Shown one piece after another: positions 20,775 to 32,205 of a stretch of 45,000 nucleotides of DNA (position 1 is its first letter; every line of letters starts with the position of its first letter). The notes below the pieces were generated by a model. The model did no database searches and was not told the DNA's origin. It worked only from the letters and a program-made list of their open reading frames with translations. The DNA is from Nemertoderma westbladi (taxonomy: Eukaryota; Xenacoelomorpha; Nemertodermatida; Nemertodermatidae). Made by a program: the position numbers and the translations under genes. Location of the stretch: assembly GCA_032718475.1 (NCBI GenBank), contig JAUCBJ010007454.1:1-45000 (forward strand). The letters are read 5' to 3'.

Positions 20775-22461
20775 TTGTTAGTGTCCCATATAGGGTGTAT
20801 GTGTCCCATATAGGTTGATTTTGTCCAAAATAGCCTGTAGCTTTATCAAAATTATTTCAAATAGTTTATAAATGTAAAGGAATACTGAAAAGAATATTGA
20901 CTTCATAATCATAGCTTTAATTCCAATTTGTCCCAAATAGGTTGTTTATGTCCCATATAGGGTGTTTGTGTCCCACACAGGGTGTTTTTATACCAAATAG
21001 CATGTAACTTTCTCAAAATGATTTTACATAGTTTATAAATATGATGGAAATACTCAAAAGAAAATAGAATCCACTATCATACATAGCTTTAATTTAAATT
21101 TGTCCCAAATAGGTTGTTTGTGTCCCATATAGGGTGTTTGTGTCCCAAATTGCGTGTGACTTTCTCAAAATGATTTTACATAGTTTATAAATATAATGGA
21201 ATAGTTAAAAGCAAATAGAATTCACTATCATAGCTTTAATTTAAATTTGTCCCAAATAGGATGTTTTTGTCCCATATAGGGTGTTTGTGTCCCGTATAGA
21301 GTGTGAATAGCTTATAATAATTTCAAGTAGTTTCTAAATGTAATGGAATAATAAAAAGAATATAGAATTCACTATCATAGCTTTAATTTCAATTTGTCCC
21401 AAATAGGTTGTTTTTGTCCCATATAGGGTGTTTGTGTCCTGTATAGGGTGTGAATTGCTTATAATGATTTCAAATATTTTCTAAATGTAATGGAATACTC
21501 AAAAGAATATAGAATTCACTATCATAGCTTTAATTTAAATTTGTCCCAAATAGGTTGTTTATGTCCCATAGAGGGTGTTTGTGTCCCATATAGGGTGTTT
21601 GTGTCCCAAATTGCGTGTGACTTTCACAAAATGATTTTACATAGTTTATAAATATAATGGAATACTCAAAAGAAAATATAATTCACTATCATAGCTTTAA
21701 TTTCAATTTGTCCCAAATAGGTTGTTTTTGTCCCATATAGGGTGTTTGTGTCCCGTATAGGGTGTGAATTGCTTATAATGATTTCAAATATTTTCTAAAT
21801 GTAATGGAATACTCAAAAGAATATAGAATTCACTATCATAGCTTTAATTTAAATTTGTCCCAAATAGGTTGTTTATGTCCCATATAGGGTGTTTGTGTCC
21901 CATATAGGGTGTTTGTGTCCCAAATTGCGTGTGACTTTCACAAAATGATTTTACATAGTTTATAAATATAATGGAATACTCAAAAGAAAATAGAATTCAT
22001 TATCATAGCTTTAATTTCAATTTGTCCCAAATAGGTTGTTTTTGTCCCATATAGGGTGTTTGTGTCCCAAATAGCGTGTTACTTTCTCAAAATGATTTTA
22101 ATTAGTTTCTAAATCCCATGGAATACTCAAAAGAATATAGAATTCACCACCATAGCTTTAATTTCAATTTGTCCCAAATAGGTTGTTTTTGTCCCATATA
22201 GGGTGTTTGTGTCCCGTAAAGGGTGTGAAGTGCTTATAATAGATTTCAAATAGTTTCGAAATGTAATGGAATACTCAAAAGAATATAGAATTCACTATCA
22301 TAGCTTTAATTTAAATTTGTCCCGAATAGGTTGTTCATGTCCTATATAGGGTGTTTGTGTCCCATATAGGGTGTTTGTGTCCCATATAGGGTGTTTGTGT
22401 CCCAAATTGCGTGTGACTTTCGCAAAATGACTTTACATAGTTTATAAATATAATGGAATAC
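20775..22461. repeat. ~150-170-bp tandem array with inner 20-bp repeats
   Basis: Some ten diverged units. Each has two to four copies of a 20-bp subrepeat (TTTGTCCCAAATAGGTTG, then TTTGTGTCCCATATAGGGTG), followed by a unique part with CTTATAATGATTTCAAATA or CTCAAAATGATTTTACATAG, TAATGGAATACTCAAAAGAA, AGAATTCACTATCATAGC and TTTAATTT. Unit lengths vary between about 142 and 170 bp by gain or loss of the 20-bp subrepeats. The array stops inside a unit at 22461, exactly where the 420-bp direct repeat starts. Confidence 0.93.
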
Positions 22462-22881
22462 TGTAAAAGCCTTTGCTGAATTGCCCCGTTATTTTTATTA
22501 TCTTTTACATTAAAATACTCTGTAGTTGATTTAATAAGTGTAAGAGACCGTATTATTGCTGTATCGGTGTTTTTAGAGGATCTAAGACCTATTTCCTCCG
22601 TATGTGTACTGTGAAAGGCATATTTTATGATTCTATGGCAATTCGTGACGCAAAGGGGTGATAGCTACTCTTGAACAGTAGTTACTATGACTACGGTTAA
22701 CAGCTGACATTCATACGTGTTGATTTCCTTTGTTCTACGGCGTCTCTCAGTTCAGTCAGCCAATTAGAGCGTTTTTGTGGCTCCTTGTACAGAAAATTTC
22801 CGAGAAATGACGCAATGCCTATGTGCAGTGTTTACATTCAGTCCTGAGCCAAAGAAAGAACGGCTTGGAAGTATTTTGTGC
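22462..22881 (+). repeat. Left 420-bp terminal direct repeat
   Basis: First copy. It differs from the right copy by TTTACATTC (here) versus TTTTCATTC and AAAGAAAGAAC versus AAAGAGAGAAC near the 3' end. Confidence 0.95.
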
Positions 22882-22975
22882 ATAGCTTAATACGCGGCGA
22901 CATATACGCAGCGTAATGGTACGTATATGGGCTTCTTAACTACTGGTCATTCTATCAATTTACACAATACGGACT

Positions 22976-23134
22976 ATGTCGACTATATATCCTGCCCAGC
23001 GGAGTCGGAACCATAAACTGAAATTCGAATGCGAAAATTCTATTCGAAATTGGCTCGAAAGAAAAGACATTAAAGAAACAAATAAACGCGGTAACTCCAA
23101 CATATATTTGGAATTCTTGATAGAAGCATTGTAA
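22976..23134 (+). CDS. Small ORF in the LTR-like element
   Basis: An ATG-initiated 52-codon frame shortly after the left repeat, with a protein-like mix (LKFECENSIRNWLERKDIKE, then NIYLEFLIEAL). No homology recognised. It could be the start of a gag-like product cut short by TAA at 23132-23134; a further open stretch (to 23483) and the basic ORF at 23837 follow in the same element. Confidence 0.3.
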   Translation: MSTIYPAQRSRNHKLKFECENSIRNWLERKDIKETNKRGNSNIYLEFLIEAL

Positions 23135-23836
23135 CAACAAATAAATATCATCCGCGTTACCCCTACCAGACGTGCGTCTTTGGTATTATTACGATAAATG
23201 CCCTAGATCCAGCCAATAAACGGAAAGACATAAACATCCACGGAAACGTTGTGTTAAACACAGTTGTGCTCGTCATATTTACTGGAGTTTCGAGCGAAAC
23301 TTGTTTGACGTACCACCTATGCTCACTCGGCTCGAACGATCCTGGAGTAAACCTACGATCAGAGTCCCGGAATACTCGGTCAAACCTCCTCATTCCTTAG
23401 TTGGACCTCAGACCTGCGATCCTGGTGGTGTCGCGGATCCTCGTGGACTGTATTCACTGTTCAAAGATCTAGTGCTACCCTAACAATTAATCGGTAACAC
23501 TCCGACAGTGATTTCTAGCTAGCCGCCCATCTTACCTAGCCGGATTGTGATGCGGACACCTAATATCACTATCCTACCGTATGGTCGTCCCCGTTTAACG
23601 CGATACAACCCTTCATCAAGGTGAAGGAGAGCTTTGTACGAAACGAGTTAAACGTGATTCTATAAAGATCAAAAAGGAAACATGCGTTTGTTCAGATAAA
23701 CGTAAGTTATAACAGTAAGTCCAATCGATAAACGAATTGGCCTTATCTCGGTTCGATTGGGAAATCTCGAATCTCTAAGAAGATATCAAGCTTAGAAAAC
23801 CCTATTCTCTGCGAGAGTTTTGGACGAACATATCCC

Positions 23837-24046
23837 ATGACAAGCGGAGGAAAATCAGCTCGAGGAGAAGCATATCGAAATGGACGAGACACCGACAGTA
23901 AACCCAAACCTTCTAATGCAATCATATTGCACCCTTCACCCAGGAGTTATGGCCCTCCTAGTAAAGTGGTCCCCCCCCCCAAAGAGAAAAGGACTCTTGC
24001 TAGCTTTAAAAAACTGCGTAAACGCCGTCCGCGCAAGAAAGACTAA
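23837..24046 (+). CDS. Small basic ORF in the LTR-like element
   Basis: 69 residues, rich in Lys, Arg, Pro and Ser (RDTDSKPKPSNAIILHPSPR, later KLRKRRPRKKD). The basic C-terminus would suit nucleic-acid binding or nuclear localisation, but no family is recognised. An overlapping frame is open over most of the same stretch, which weakens the call. Confidence 0.3.
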   Translation: MTSGGKSARGEAYRNGRDTDSKPKPSNAIILHPSPRSYGPPSKVVPPPKEKRTLASFKKLRKRRPRKKD

Positions 24047-24124
24047 CTGTTTAGAGTATCTTTAGGTTTTAGAAACTGTGATTTTTATATTTTATAGACT
24101 GAAAATCCCATTTTCTGGGAGCGG

Positions 24125-24544
24125 TGTAAAAGCCTTTGCTGAATTGCCCCGTTATTTTTATTATCTTTTACATTAAAATACTCTGTAGTTGATTTAATAA
24201 GTGTAAGAGACCGTATTATTGCTGTATCGGTGTTTTTAGAGGATCTAAGACCTATTTCCTCCGTATGTGTACTGTGAAAGGCATATTTTATGATTCTATG
24301 GCAATTCGTGACGCAAAGGGGTGATAGCTACTCTTGAACAGTAGTTACTATGACTACGGTTAACAGCTGACATTCATACGTGTTGATTTCCTTTGTTCTA
24401 CGGCGTCTCTCAGTTCAGTCAGCCAATTAGAGCGTTTTTGTGGCTCCTTGTACAGAAAATTTCCGAGAAATGACGCAATGCCTATGTGCAGTGTTTTCAT
24501 TCAGTCCTGAGCCAAAGAGAGAACGGCTTGGAAGTATTTTGTGC
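24125..24544 (+). repeat. Right 420-bp terminal direct repeat
   Basis: Second copy of the TGTAAAAGCC...TTTTGTGC repeat; 418 of 420 positions match the left copy by eye. Confidence 0.95.
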
Positions 24545-26459
24545 TTTACTGTTTTAGCCGTACACTAGTAGGCTTAATCATAAGGACATATATCCGTTAT
24601 CTAACTTGACTAACCTAACTCAATGCAATCAATGCATACTGCAGTACTGCATACACTGCATACTGTGTAACACTGTGCATACTTTATATTGTTATATTGC
24701 TATTTGCTGTCTGTACTTCATAATTTGGTTGATGAATTATTATATTTGGAATAACGATAAATAACCCCGAAAACCCAATATTCTTGATATACTGAAGGTA
24801 AGAGAGAAAGGTTATACATAACGATTGTGACTTATGTTAAAGTGGTTTGAAGTGAATCTAATGTTATTTGATAGCCCCTACATGAGTCAGTCCGTGTTCC
24901 TTTTATATGTAACTAAAATCAGTGAAGATCGGCAGATCAGTGTGCAGTATTGTGCAGCATTGTGTGCGAGTGATACTGATAACGAAGCATTTCCTAAAGA
25001 ATGTGCCATATATGTGAATTATAATTAAGCCATATCGTTGTGAGTAGTTTAAGTCATAACTCTGTTTATATAAATAAAGCGCCACGTCCTAAAGGAACTG
25101 TTAATATTCCCGAAGGTGAATAATATTGTCAGAGATTATATAATACTGTCAGTCGAATAATACATTAAGCTTACATAGCAATAAAATTAAGCCGTCGAAC
25201 CCAATCTCCCGGGAATTATCCAGCGGGTGAATGATCGCGCACAGATTGGTTTCGACTAGTGTAGTGAATCAAATATTTGTCATCGGCTAAAGTGATTTAT
25301 TATCTAACAGACATCCTAATTTGGCGGGTTAAACTGCCAAAGGTCTGAAAGCGCGAACACCAACTCAAACTCGCGTAACCACCCACTGTGCACTGTGTAG
25401 CATTCATACAACAGGCTGTCTGTGTTTAATGGCCCACTCTCTTCTGTTATACTCTGCCTACGGGTTTGATGGTCTCCTGCTGTTATAACATTCTCTAAAC
25501 TTGATCTGTTTGTGTGTAATTAACTCCAGTAGACAGTGAGAATTAAGTTGCAGACTCAGTGACTCAATTTATTTTTAAATTTCAGAATAAAAAAATTATA
25601 TGCTAAATTATTAAACTGAAGATTTATTAATTTTTTATTACATTTATTAAGTATGTATGACTCATAACATATTAACGTTATTTTACATTAAAATATAACC
25701 ATATAATATAACCAACCAATTTTATGAATTTATTTAAATATCGCGTATGGGTATACCGGGTGTGGGTATACCGGGCAAATGGACCAGATGAAACCTCTGT
25801 AATTATAGACAGGGCCATGTTTATGGGAGGGGGGGGGGGGGGGGGGGGGTTGGTGTTGCGAGGTCCCATAGTTGCGAGGTCCCATATGCATGCACTAATA
25901 ATTCTTAATTAACCATTAGATTTTTAAACTGATATGCCTTGTAAGGCACCAATTGACATCAAACAGACAGACAACAGAGCACCAATTTCCCACAACAATA
26001 TTCCCAGAATTAAAACTTTCTCTACAAACAGACCGAGCCAGTGTGGTTTAGTTAACAACATACATTTAGTAAAGCCCACAACGGAACTGCGTGATTGACA
26101 TGTCTTTTATGAGACACACGCAAGCCGGCCTGCCCAGCTTATGTAATTCAACCAATTAACTCAAGAGCCCAAGCAACAGACAGAGGCCCCTTCCCCATGT
26201 GGTGCCTCACTCAACCAGAGTAATTATCCATCCCGTACAGGAAGAGTAATGCTGAGTATGGCACAGTTGGAAGTCAACCTAACTCAAACCATGGCGCCAG
26301 ACTCTAGTTTGAGTTAGATTGAGCTGGCTGCATCTATCTGATTTCTCAACTCTTACCCCAGTCTTACCTACTGAAATTCTCCGTTGACTATCATTAGTAA
26401 AAGGTTTGAGAAATGATACCCAGTTTGAGAAATAATATTCAGAATGAGATAGGGACTGT
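24545..26459. other. Intergenic DNA
   Basis: No recognisable gene. Contains a doubled GTATGGGTATACCGGGTGTG block near 25745-25780, a 21-base G run (25829-25849) and the doubled phrase GCGAGGTCCCATA (about 25857-25885). Confidence 0.6.
25829..25849. repeat. 21-base G homopolymer
   Basis: Uninterrupted G run after TTATGGGA; length likely approximate. Confidence 0.9.
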
Positions 26460-28248
26460 AGTTTGATATTCAATGACTTATTATGGCTGCACTGTCTATG
26501 GCGTACTACAGACTTACAGTAGTTTGATATTCAATGACTTATTACGGCTGCACTGTCTCTGGCGTACTACAGACTTACAGTAGGTTGATATTCAATGACT
26601 TATTACGGCTGCACTGCCTCTGGCGTACTACAGACTTACAGTAGTTTGATATTCAATGACTTATTACGGCTGCACTGCCTCTGGCGTACTACAGACTTAC
26701 AGTAGTTTGATATTCAATGACTTATTACGGCTGCACTGTCTATGACGTACTACAGACTTACAGTAGTTTGATATTCAATGACTTATTACGGCTGCACTGT
26801 CTCTGGCGTACTACAGACTTACATTAGTTTGATATTCAATGACTTATTACGGCTGCACTGTCTCTGGCGTACTACAGACTTACAGTAGGTTGATATTCAA
26901 TGACTTATTACGGCTGCACTGCCTCTGGCGTACTACAGACTTACAGTAGTTTGATATTCAATGACTTATTACGGCTGCACTGTCTCTGGCGTACTACAGA
27001 CTTACATTAGTTTGATATTCAATGACTTATTACGGCTGCACTGTCTCTGGCGTACTACAGACTTACATTAGTTTGATATTCAATGACTTATTACGGCTGC
27101 ACTGTCTCTGGCGTACTACAGACTTACATTAGTTTGATATTCAATGACTTATTACGGCTGCACTGTCTCTGGCGTACTACAGACTTACATTAGTTTGATA
27201 TTCAATGACTTATTACGGCTGCACTGTTTCTGGTGTACTACAGACTTACAGTAGGTTGATATTCAATGACTTATTACGGCTGCACTGTTTCTGGCGTACT
27301 ACAGACTTACAGTAGGTTGATATTCAATGACTTATTACGGCTGCACTGTTTCTGGCGTACTACAGACTTACATTAGTTTGATATTCAATGACTTATTACG
27401 GCTGCACTGTTTCTGGCGTACTACAGACTTACAGTAGGTTGATATTCAATGACTTATTACGGCTGCACTGTCTCTGGCGTACTACAGACTTACAGTAGGT
27501 TGATATTCAATGACTTATTACGGCTGCACTGTCTCTGGCGTACTACAGACTTACAGTAGGTTGATATTCAATGACTTATTACGGCTGCACTGTCTCTGGC
27601 GTACTACAGACTTACATTAGTTTGATATTCAATGACTTATTACGGCTGCACTGTCTCTGGCGTACTACAGACTTACAGTAGGTTGATATTCAATGACTTA
27701 TTACGGTTGCACTGCCTCTGGCGGATTACAGACTTACAGTAGGTTGATATTCAATGTCTTATTACGGCTGCACTGTCTCTGGCGTACTACAGACTTACAT
27801 TAGTTTGATATTCAATGACTTATTACGGCTGCACTGTCTTGGCGTACTACAGACTTACATTAGTTTGATATTCAATGACTTATTACGGCTGCACTGTCTC
27901 TGGCGTACTACAGACTTACATTAGTTTGATATTCAATGACTTATTACGGCTGCACTGTTTCTGGCGTACTACAGACTTACAGTAGTTTGATATTCAATGA
28001 CTTATTACGGCTGCACTGCCTCTGGCGGATTACAGACTTACAGTAGGTTGATATTCAATGACTTATTACGGCAGCACTATCTCTGGCGTACTACAGACTT
28101 ACAGTAGGTTGATATTCAATGACTTATTACGGCTGCACTGCCTCTGGCGGACTACAGACTTACAGTAGTTTAATATTCAATGACTTATTACGGCTGCACT
28201 GCCTCTGGCGGACTACAGACTTACAGTAGGTTGATATTCAATGACTTA
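26460..28248. repeat. 61-bp satellite array
   Basis: About 29 head-to-tail copies of a 61-bp unit: AGTTTGATATTCAATGACTT then ATTACGGCTGCACTGTCTCT then GGCGTACTACAGACTTACAGT. Variation is confined to a few sites (AGTAGTTTG/AGTAGGTTG/ATTAGTTTG, GTCTC/GCCTC/GTTTC, GTACTAC/GGATTAC). Near-identity implies recent expansion or homogenisation. Confidence 0.97.
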
Positions 28249-28249
28249 T

Positions 28250-29292
28250 TACTATTCGAAGTGTTGACTATTTCGAAGTGTTGACTATTTCGAAGTGTTG
28301 ACTATTTCGAAGTGTTGACTATTTCGAAGTGTTGACTATTTCGAAGTGTTGACTATTTTTAACTGTTGACTATTTCGAAGTGTTGACTATTTCGAGGTGT
28401 TGACTATTTCGAAGAGTTGACTATTTCGAAGTGTTTACATGGTTTTTTGAAGTGTTGACTATTTCGAAGTGTTGACTATTTCGAAGTGTTGACTATTTCG
28501 AAGTGTTGACCATTTCGAAGTGTTGACTATTTCGAAGTGTTGATTATTTCTAACTGTTGACTATTTCGAAGTGATGACTATTTTGAAGTGTTGACTATTT
28601 CTAACTGTTGACTATTTCGAAGTGTTTACATGTTTTTTCGAAGTGTTGACTATTTAGAAGTGTTGACTATTTCGAGGTATTGAATATTTCGAAGGTTTGA
28701 CTATTTCTAACTGTTGACTATTTCGAAGTGTTGACTATTTTGAAGTGTTGACTATTTTTAACTGTTGACTATTTCGAAGTGTTTACATGGTTTTTTGAAG
28801 TGTTGACTATTTCGAAGTGTTGACTATTTCTAACTGTTGACTATTTCGAAGTGTTGACTATTTTGACGTGTTGACTATTTCTAACTGTTGACTATTTCGA
28901 ACTGTTTACATGGTTTTTCGAAGTGTTGACTATTTCTAACTGTTGACTATTTCGAAGTGTTGACTATTTCGAGGTGTTTACATGGTTTTTCGAAGTGTTG
29001 ACTATTTCGAAGTGTTGACTATTTCGAAGTGTTGACTATTTCGAAGTGTTGACTAATTCGAAGTGTTGACTATTTCGAGGTGTTTACATGGTTTTTCGAA
29101 GTGTTGACTATTTCGAAGTGTTGACTAATTCGAAGTGTTGACTATTTCGAAGTGTTGACTATTTCTAACTGTTGACTATTTCTAACTGTTGACTATTTCG
29201 AGGTATTGACTATTTCGAAGTGTTGACTATTTCGAAGTGTTTACATGGTTTTTCGAAGTGTTGACTATTTCGAAGTGTTGACTATTTCAAAA
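28250..29292. repeat. 17-bp satellite array
   Basis: About 60 units of TTTCGAAGTGTTGACTA, with variants TTTCTAACTGTTGACTA and TTTCGAGGTGTTGACTA. At recurring points a GTGTTTACATGGTTTTTCGA unit interrupts the phase (about eight times), giving a loose higher-order pattern. It follows the 61-bp array with no spacer and shares no sequence with it. Confidence 0.95.
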
Positions 29293-29388
29293 TGTTGACA
29301 ATATACCCAATATTTGACATGTCTGTGTTGCACCGAAAAGGTTTTGTATTTGTTTTGTTATTGTAAAACTTCGCAGTGTCAAACAAAT

Positions 29389-30959
29389 TTAACCCTATTA
29401 GTACCGGGCTATAAAATGCTGTACAAATACCGGGGGGGGGGGGGGTCATATTGACCCCCCCCCCCCTCTAAAATCTACAAATAATAACGAAAACGTCTGA
29501 TTTTTTGTTTGTACGTAGGTATCACTAGTCTGGATCCGACCGAAGAAAAAAAATTTCGAAAAAATGTACTGGGGTGGTAATATTGCAGCACCAAAATTAC
29601 AAGTAGTGCACAATTTTCACAAAATTTTAAAGTTTCATTTTTCGGCTAATTGTTTTTCAATACAGGTTTTCTGGGGCGCAAAATACATTGGAAAATATAT
29701 AAAAATGATATGATTACCATAAATGCCTGTTTAGTCCTCTATGCGTAGGAAAAAAATGAAAAAAACAAGTAGCCAGCACATTTCAGTTAGAACACAAAAT
29801 TTTTAATTCACTCATACAATGCTATAAATTCACATTTTCAGGTTTTCTAGGGCGCTGATTCTAATGGAATACATTTCAGATATGCCAGATCATTGCTACT
29901 AGTATTTTTCGGCGTAATTAGGCAAATTTTGGTGCTAGCACCAAATTTCGTACCCATCACCAAAAAGTACAAGTTTGCGATGTCCACTGCTGTTTTTATT
30001 GATTCCATCGGATTCAGGACCCTCATAAACCCGTATAACTCAAGAAACAAGATGATACTATCTACTGATCAATTTACTCATTTTCCAAAATTTGGTGCAA
30101 AACAACAATTTTCACCCACCGGCGAAAAATACAAGTTTGAAAACTCTATGAAAGTTTTAGTGATTCCATTGACTTCAGAACCCTAAAAAAACCGTATAAA
30201 GCAAGAAACAAGATGACACAATCAATTGATATATTTGACGGTTTTCAAAATTTGGTGCTAGCACCACATTTTACACCCACTTCCGAAAAATACAAATTTG
30301 AGATGTCTAGTTCGATAATTATATATTCCATTGAATTCAGAACAGCCATAAACCTCTAAAATTGAAGAAATAAATTGTCACAAGCAATTTTATCTACTGA
30401 ATGGATTTTCAAAATTTCGTGCTAGCACCAAAATTTGCACACAGCACCGAAAAAAACAAGTTTGATAGGCTTGGTGCAACTCGTATATATTTCATCGAAA
30501 CCAGAACCCCAAAAAACCCCAATTGCGTAAAAAACAAGTTTCAAACAATCAATTTACAAAATTGACATATTTCAAAATTTGGTGCTGGCACCAAAATTTA
30601 TCACCCGCCGAAAAAAACAGGTTTAAAATTTCTAAATCAATTTATATGAATTCCATCCAATTGCTAACACCAAAAAACCGGTGTAAATCAAAAATAGAGA
30701 TGTTACAATTAATATTTAATGAAATGTAATTTTCAAAAAACGTCTCAAAAAAAGTGCCAAAAGTAGGGTTAAAAAATGTTGCTATAACTCGAAAACTACA
30801 AAATATTTTTGAAAACGGTTTTCACTACTAGGAAGACAATAGATTTATAGGAAAAGTCATAAAATTTCAGATTCCCAACTGCGTTTGTTGCAGAATTATA
30901 ATAAAAAAACCACGGGGGTGGGTCATATTGACCCCCCCCCCCGGGTTTAATAGGGTTAA
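29389..30959. mobile_element. Non-autonomous piggyBac-like element
   Basis: Flanked by TTAA on both sides (29389-29392 and 30956-30959), the target-site duplication of piggyBac elements. The termini are CCCTATTAGTACCGGG on the left and the inverted CCCTATTAAACCCGGG on the right, so CCCTATTA is perfectly shared. Both ends also carry a subterminal GGGTCATATTGACCC palindrome beside long G or C runs. The 1.56-kb interior encodes no transposase. Instead it has about five diverged ~165-bp tandem units, each with an AAAATTTGGTGCTAGCACCA-like palindrome followed by a CGAAAAATACAAGTTTGA-like phrase. Confidence 0.85.
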
Positions 30960-31208
30960 TAGTCGAATGTCAATCAGTTAGTGTCAGGAATAGTTTAGTT
31001 GCCATGGGAATATATATGTTCATTGAACCCCAGGTGTAAAATTAATGGTTATTAACGATTTACGTCTATCCGCAAGGAAGGGCCTTTATGTTGCTTTATG
31101 ACTTTTTGTTTATCCTTTAATTTTATTTAGTTAAAGTTAAAAATAAAATTAAAGATTAGATTAGCATAAACTTAGCCCCAAAAGATTTGTGTATTTATTT
31201 AAATTAGT

Positions 31209-31335
31209 TTCTATTGCATTGTATCTATTGCATTGTATCTATTGCATTGTATCTATTGCATTGTATCTATTGCATTGTATCTATTGCATTGTATCTATTG
31301 CATTGTATCTATTGCATTGTATCTATTGCATTGTA
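31209..31335. repeat. 14-bp minisatellite
   Basis: Nine near-perfect copies of TATTGCATTGTATC, ending in decayed TATTGTGTATTGAG-type copies. Confidence 0.95.
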
Positions 31336-31952
31336 TTTAGTATTGTGTATTGAGTATTTAAGTATTGCATTGCATTAAATTAAATTAAAAAATTGTCATG
31401 CTTATATAATATTTTATATTAACGGAAAATTTCGAAATTTGAAAAATTCAATTAACGACGTTGTTCTTGGCCTATTCATATTAAATAATATGGAAATCTT
31501 GTTTAGAAAGGGCCATTCACCATGTGGATTTATTGCTGATAATCGAATGCTCTGAATCCCCGGTGTAAGTAAAATATGAATCATGATAATCGTATGAACT
31601 TAATCGCATTTCTTAAATTTCAAGAAAAAATGTCGCATCTACCTTATATCACATTCGATTCACAAGGCAATTTTTCACTGAGTAATTTATTGTTAAAATA
31701 AATATTTTAAATTTGTAAAACTATTCGTTAAAACATCCCCAATTCTAGCATAGAATGCTTTCAACTATCCTGGGCAAATGCAACTTACAGTAAAACATCC
31801 TTTTATGATGAACAGTAAATTTAGTTGAAACTAATCGCTCATTATTTAAGTGATTGTTCTGTAAAAAAAACTTAAAAAGGGAAATCATTAATGGGAATAT
31901 TTAGTTTCCATAGCAACTCATACTACAACCGAGCGGAGTTTAAGTTTGAGTT
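31336..31952. other. AT-rich intergenic DNA
   Basis: Nothing recognisable beyond low-complexity AT sequence. Confidence 0.5.
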
Positions 31953-32205
31953 TGAGCAGCTTGGTCTAGTGGTGGCATCACTGTGCTTCCGATTAGGGAG
32001 CCCGGGTTCGATCCCTAGATGGGGCAGCACTGTTTGGGCACAGTGCTTTAAATGCTGCAACCTAGCCCAACCCCGGCTTTCATCCTTCAGTGGTCGATAA
32101 ATGGGAACCAAGGCAACTTGGGAAACAGAGTAGAATGGTTTACTGTGGAAGATAACCCATGGTGGTGAACAGGCATTCCTTGGCTTAACGAGCCTAAAAG
32201 ATTCT
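31953..32205 (+). mobile_element. tRNA-derived SINE, copy 2
   Basis: Pol III A box TGGTCTAGTGG (31962-31972) and B box GGTTCGATCCC (32005-32015), both consensus. The body matches copy 1 at 12666 (GGTCGATAAATGGGAACCAA, GTGGTGAACAGGCATTCCTT). The 3' end has a TTGGCT-AACG-AGCC stem-loop then TAAAAGATT. A shared 3' stem-loop is the kind of tail a partner LINE could recognise. This copy lacks the extra block of copy 1 and is closer to a typical tRNA head. Confidence 0.9.

Larger units (their letters stand above)
22462..24544 (+). mobile_element. Short LTR-type element (non-autonomous)
   Basis: Two 420-bp direct repeats (22462-22881 and 24125-24544) differ at only two positions and enclose 1243 bp. 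Each begins TGTAAAAGCC and ends GAAGTATTTTGTGC. No reverse transcriptase, integrase or tyrosine recombinase is encoded inside. The interior has three modest open frames on the plus strand, the last ending in a basic KLRKRRPRKKD tail. The right boundary of the interior has a purine-rich GGGAGCGG before the second repeat, like a polypurine tract. The repeats do not end in the usual CA and no target-site duplication was found, so a TRIM/LARD-like derivative is the best guess, with a plain segmental duplication as the alternative. Confidence 0.65.

Noticed and set aside
26460-28248. CRISPR-like regular repeats
   Set aside because: Whole 61-bp unit is conserved head-to-tail; no spacers.
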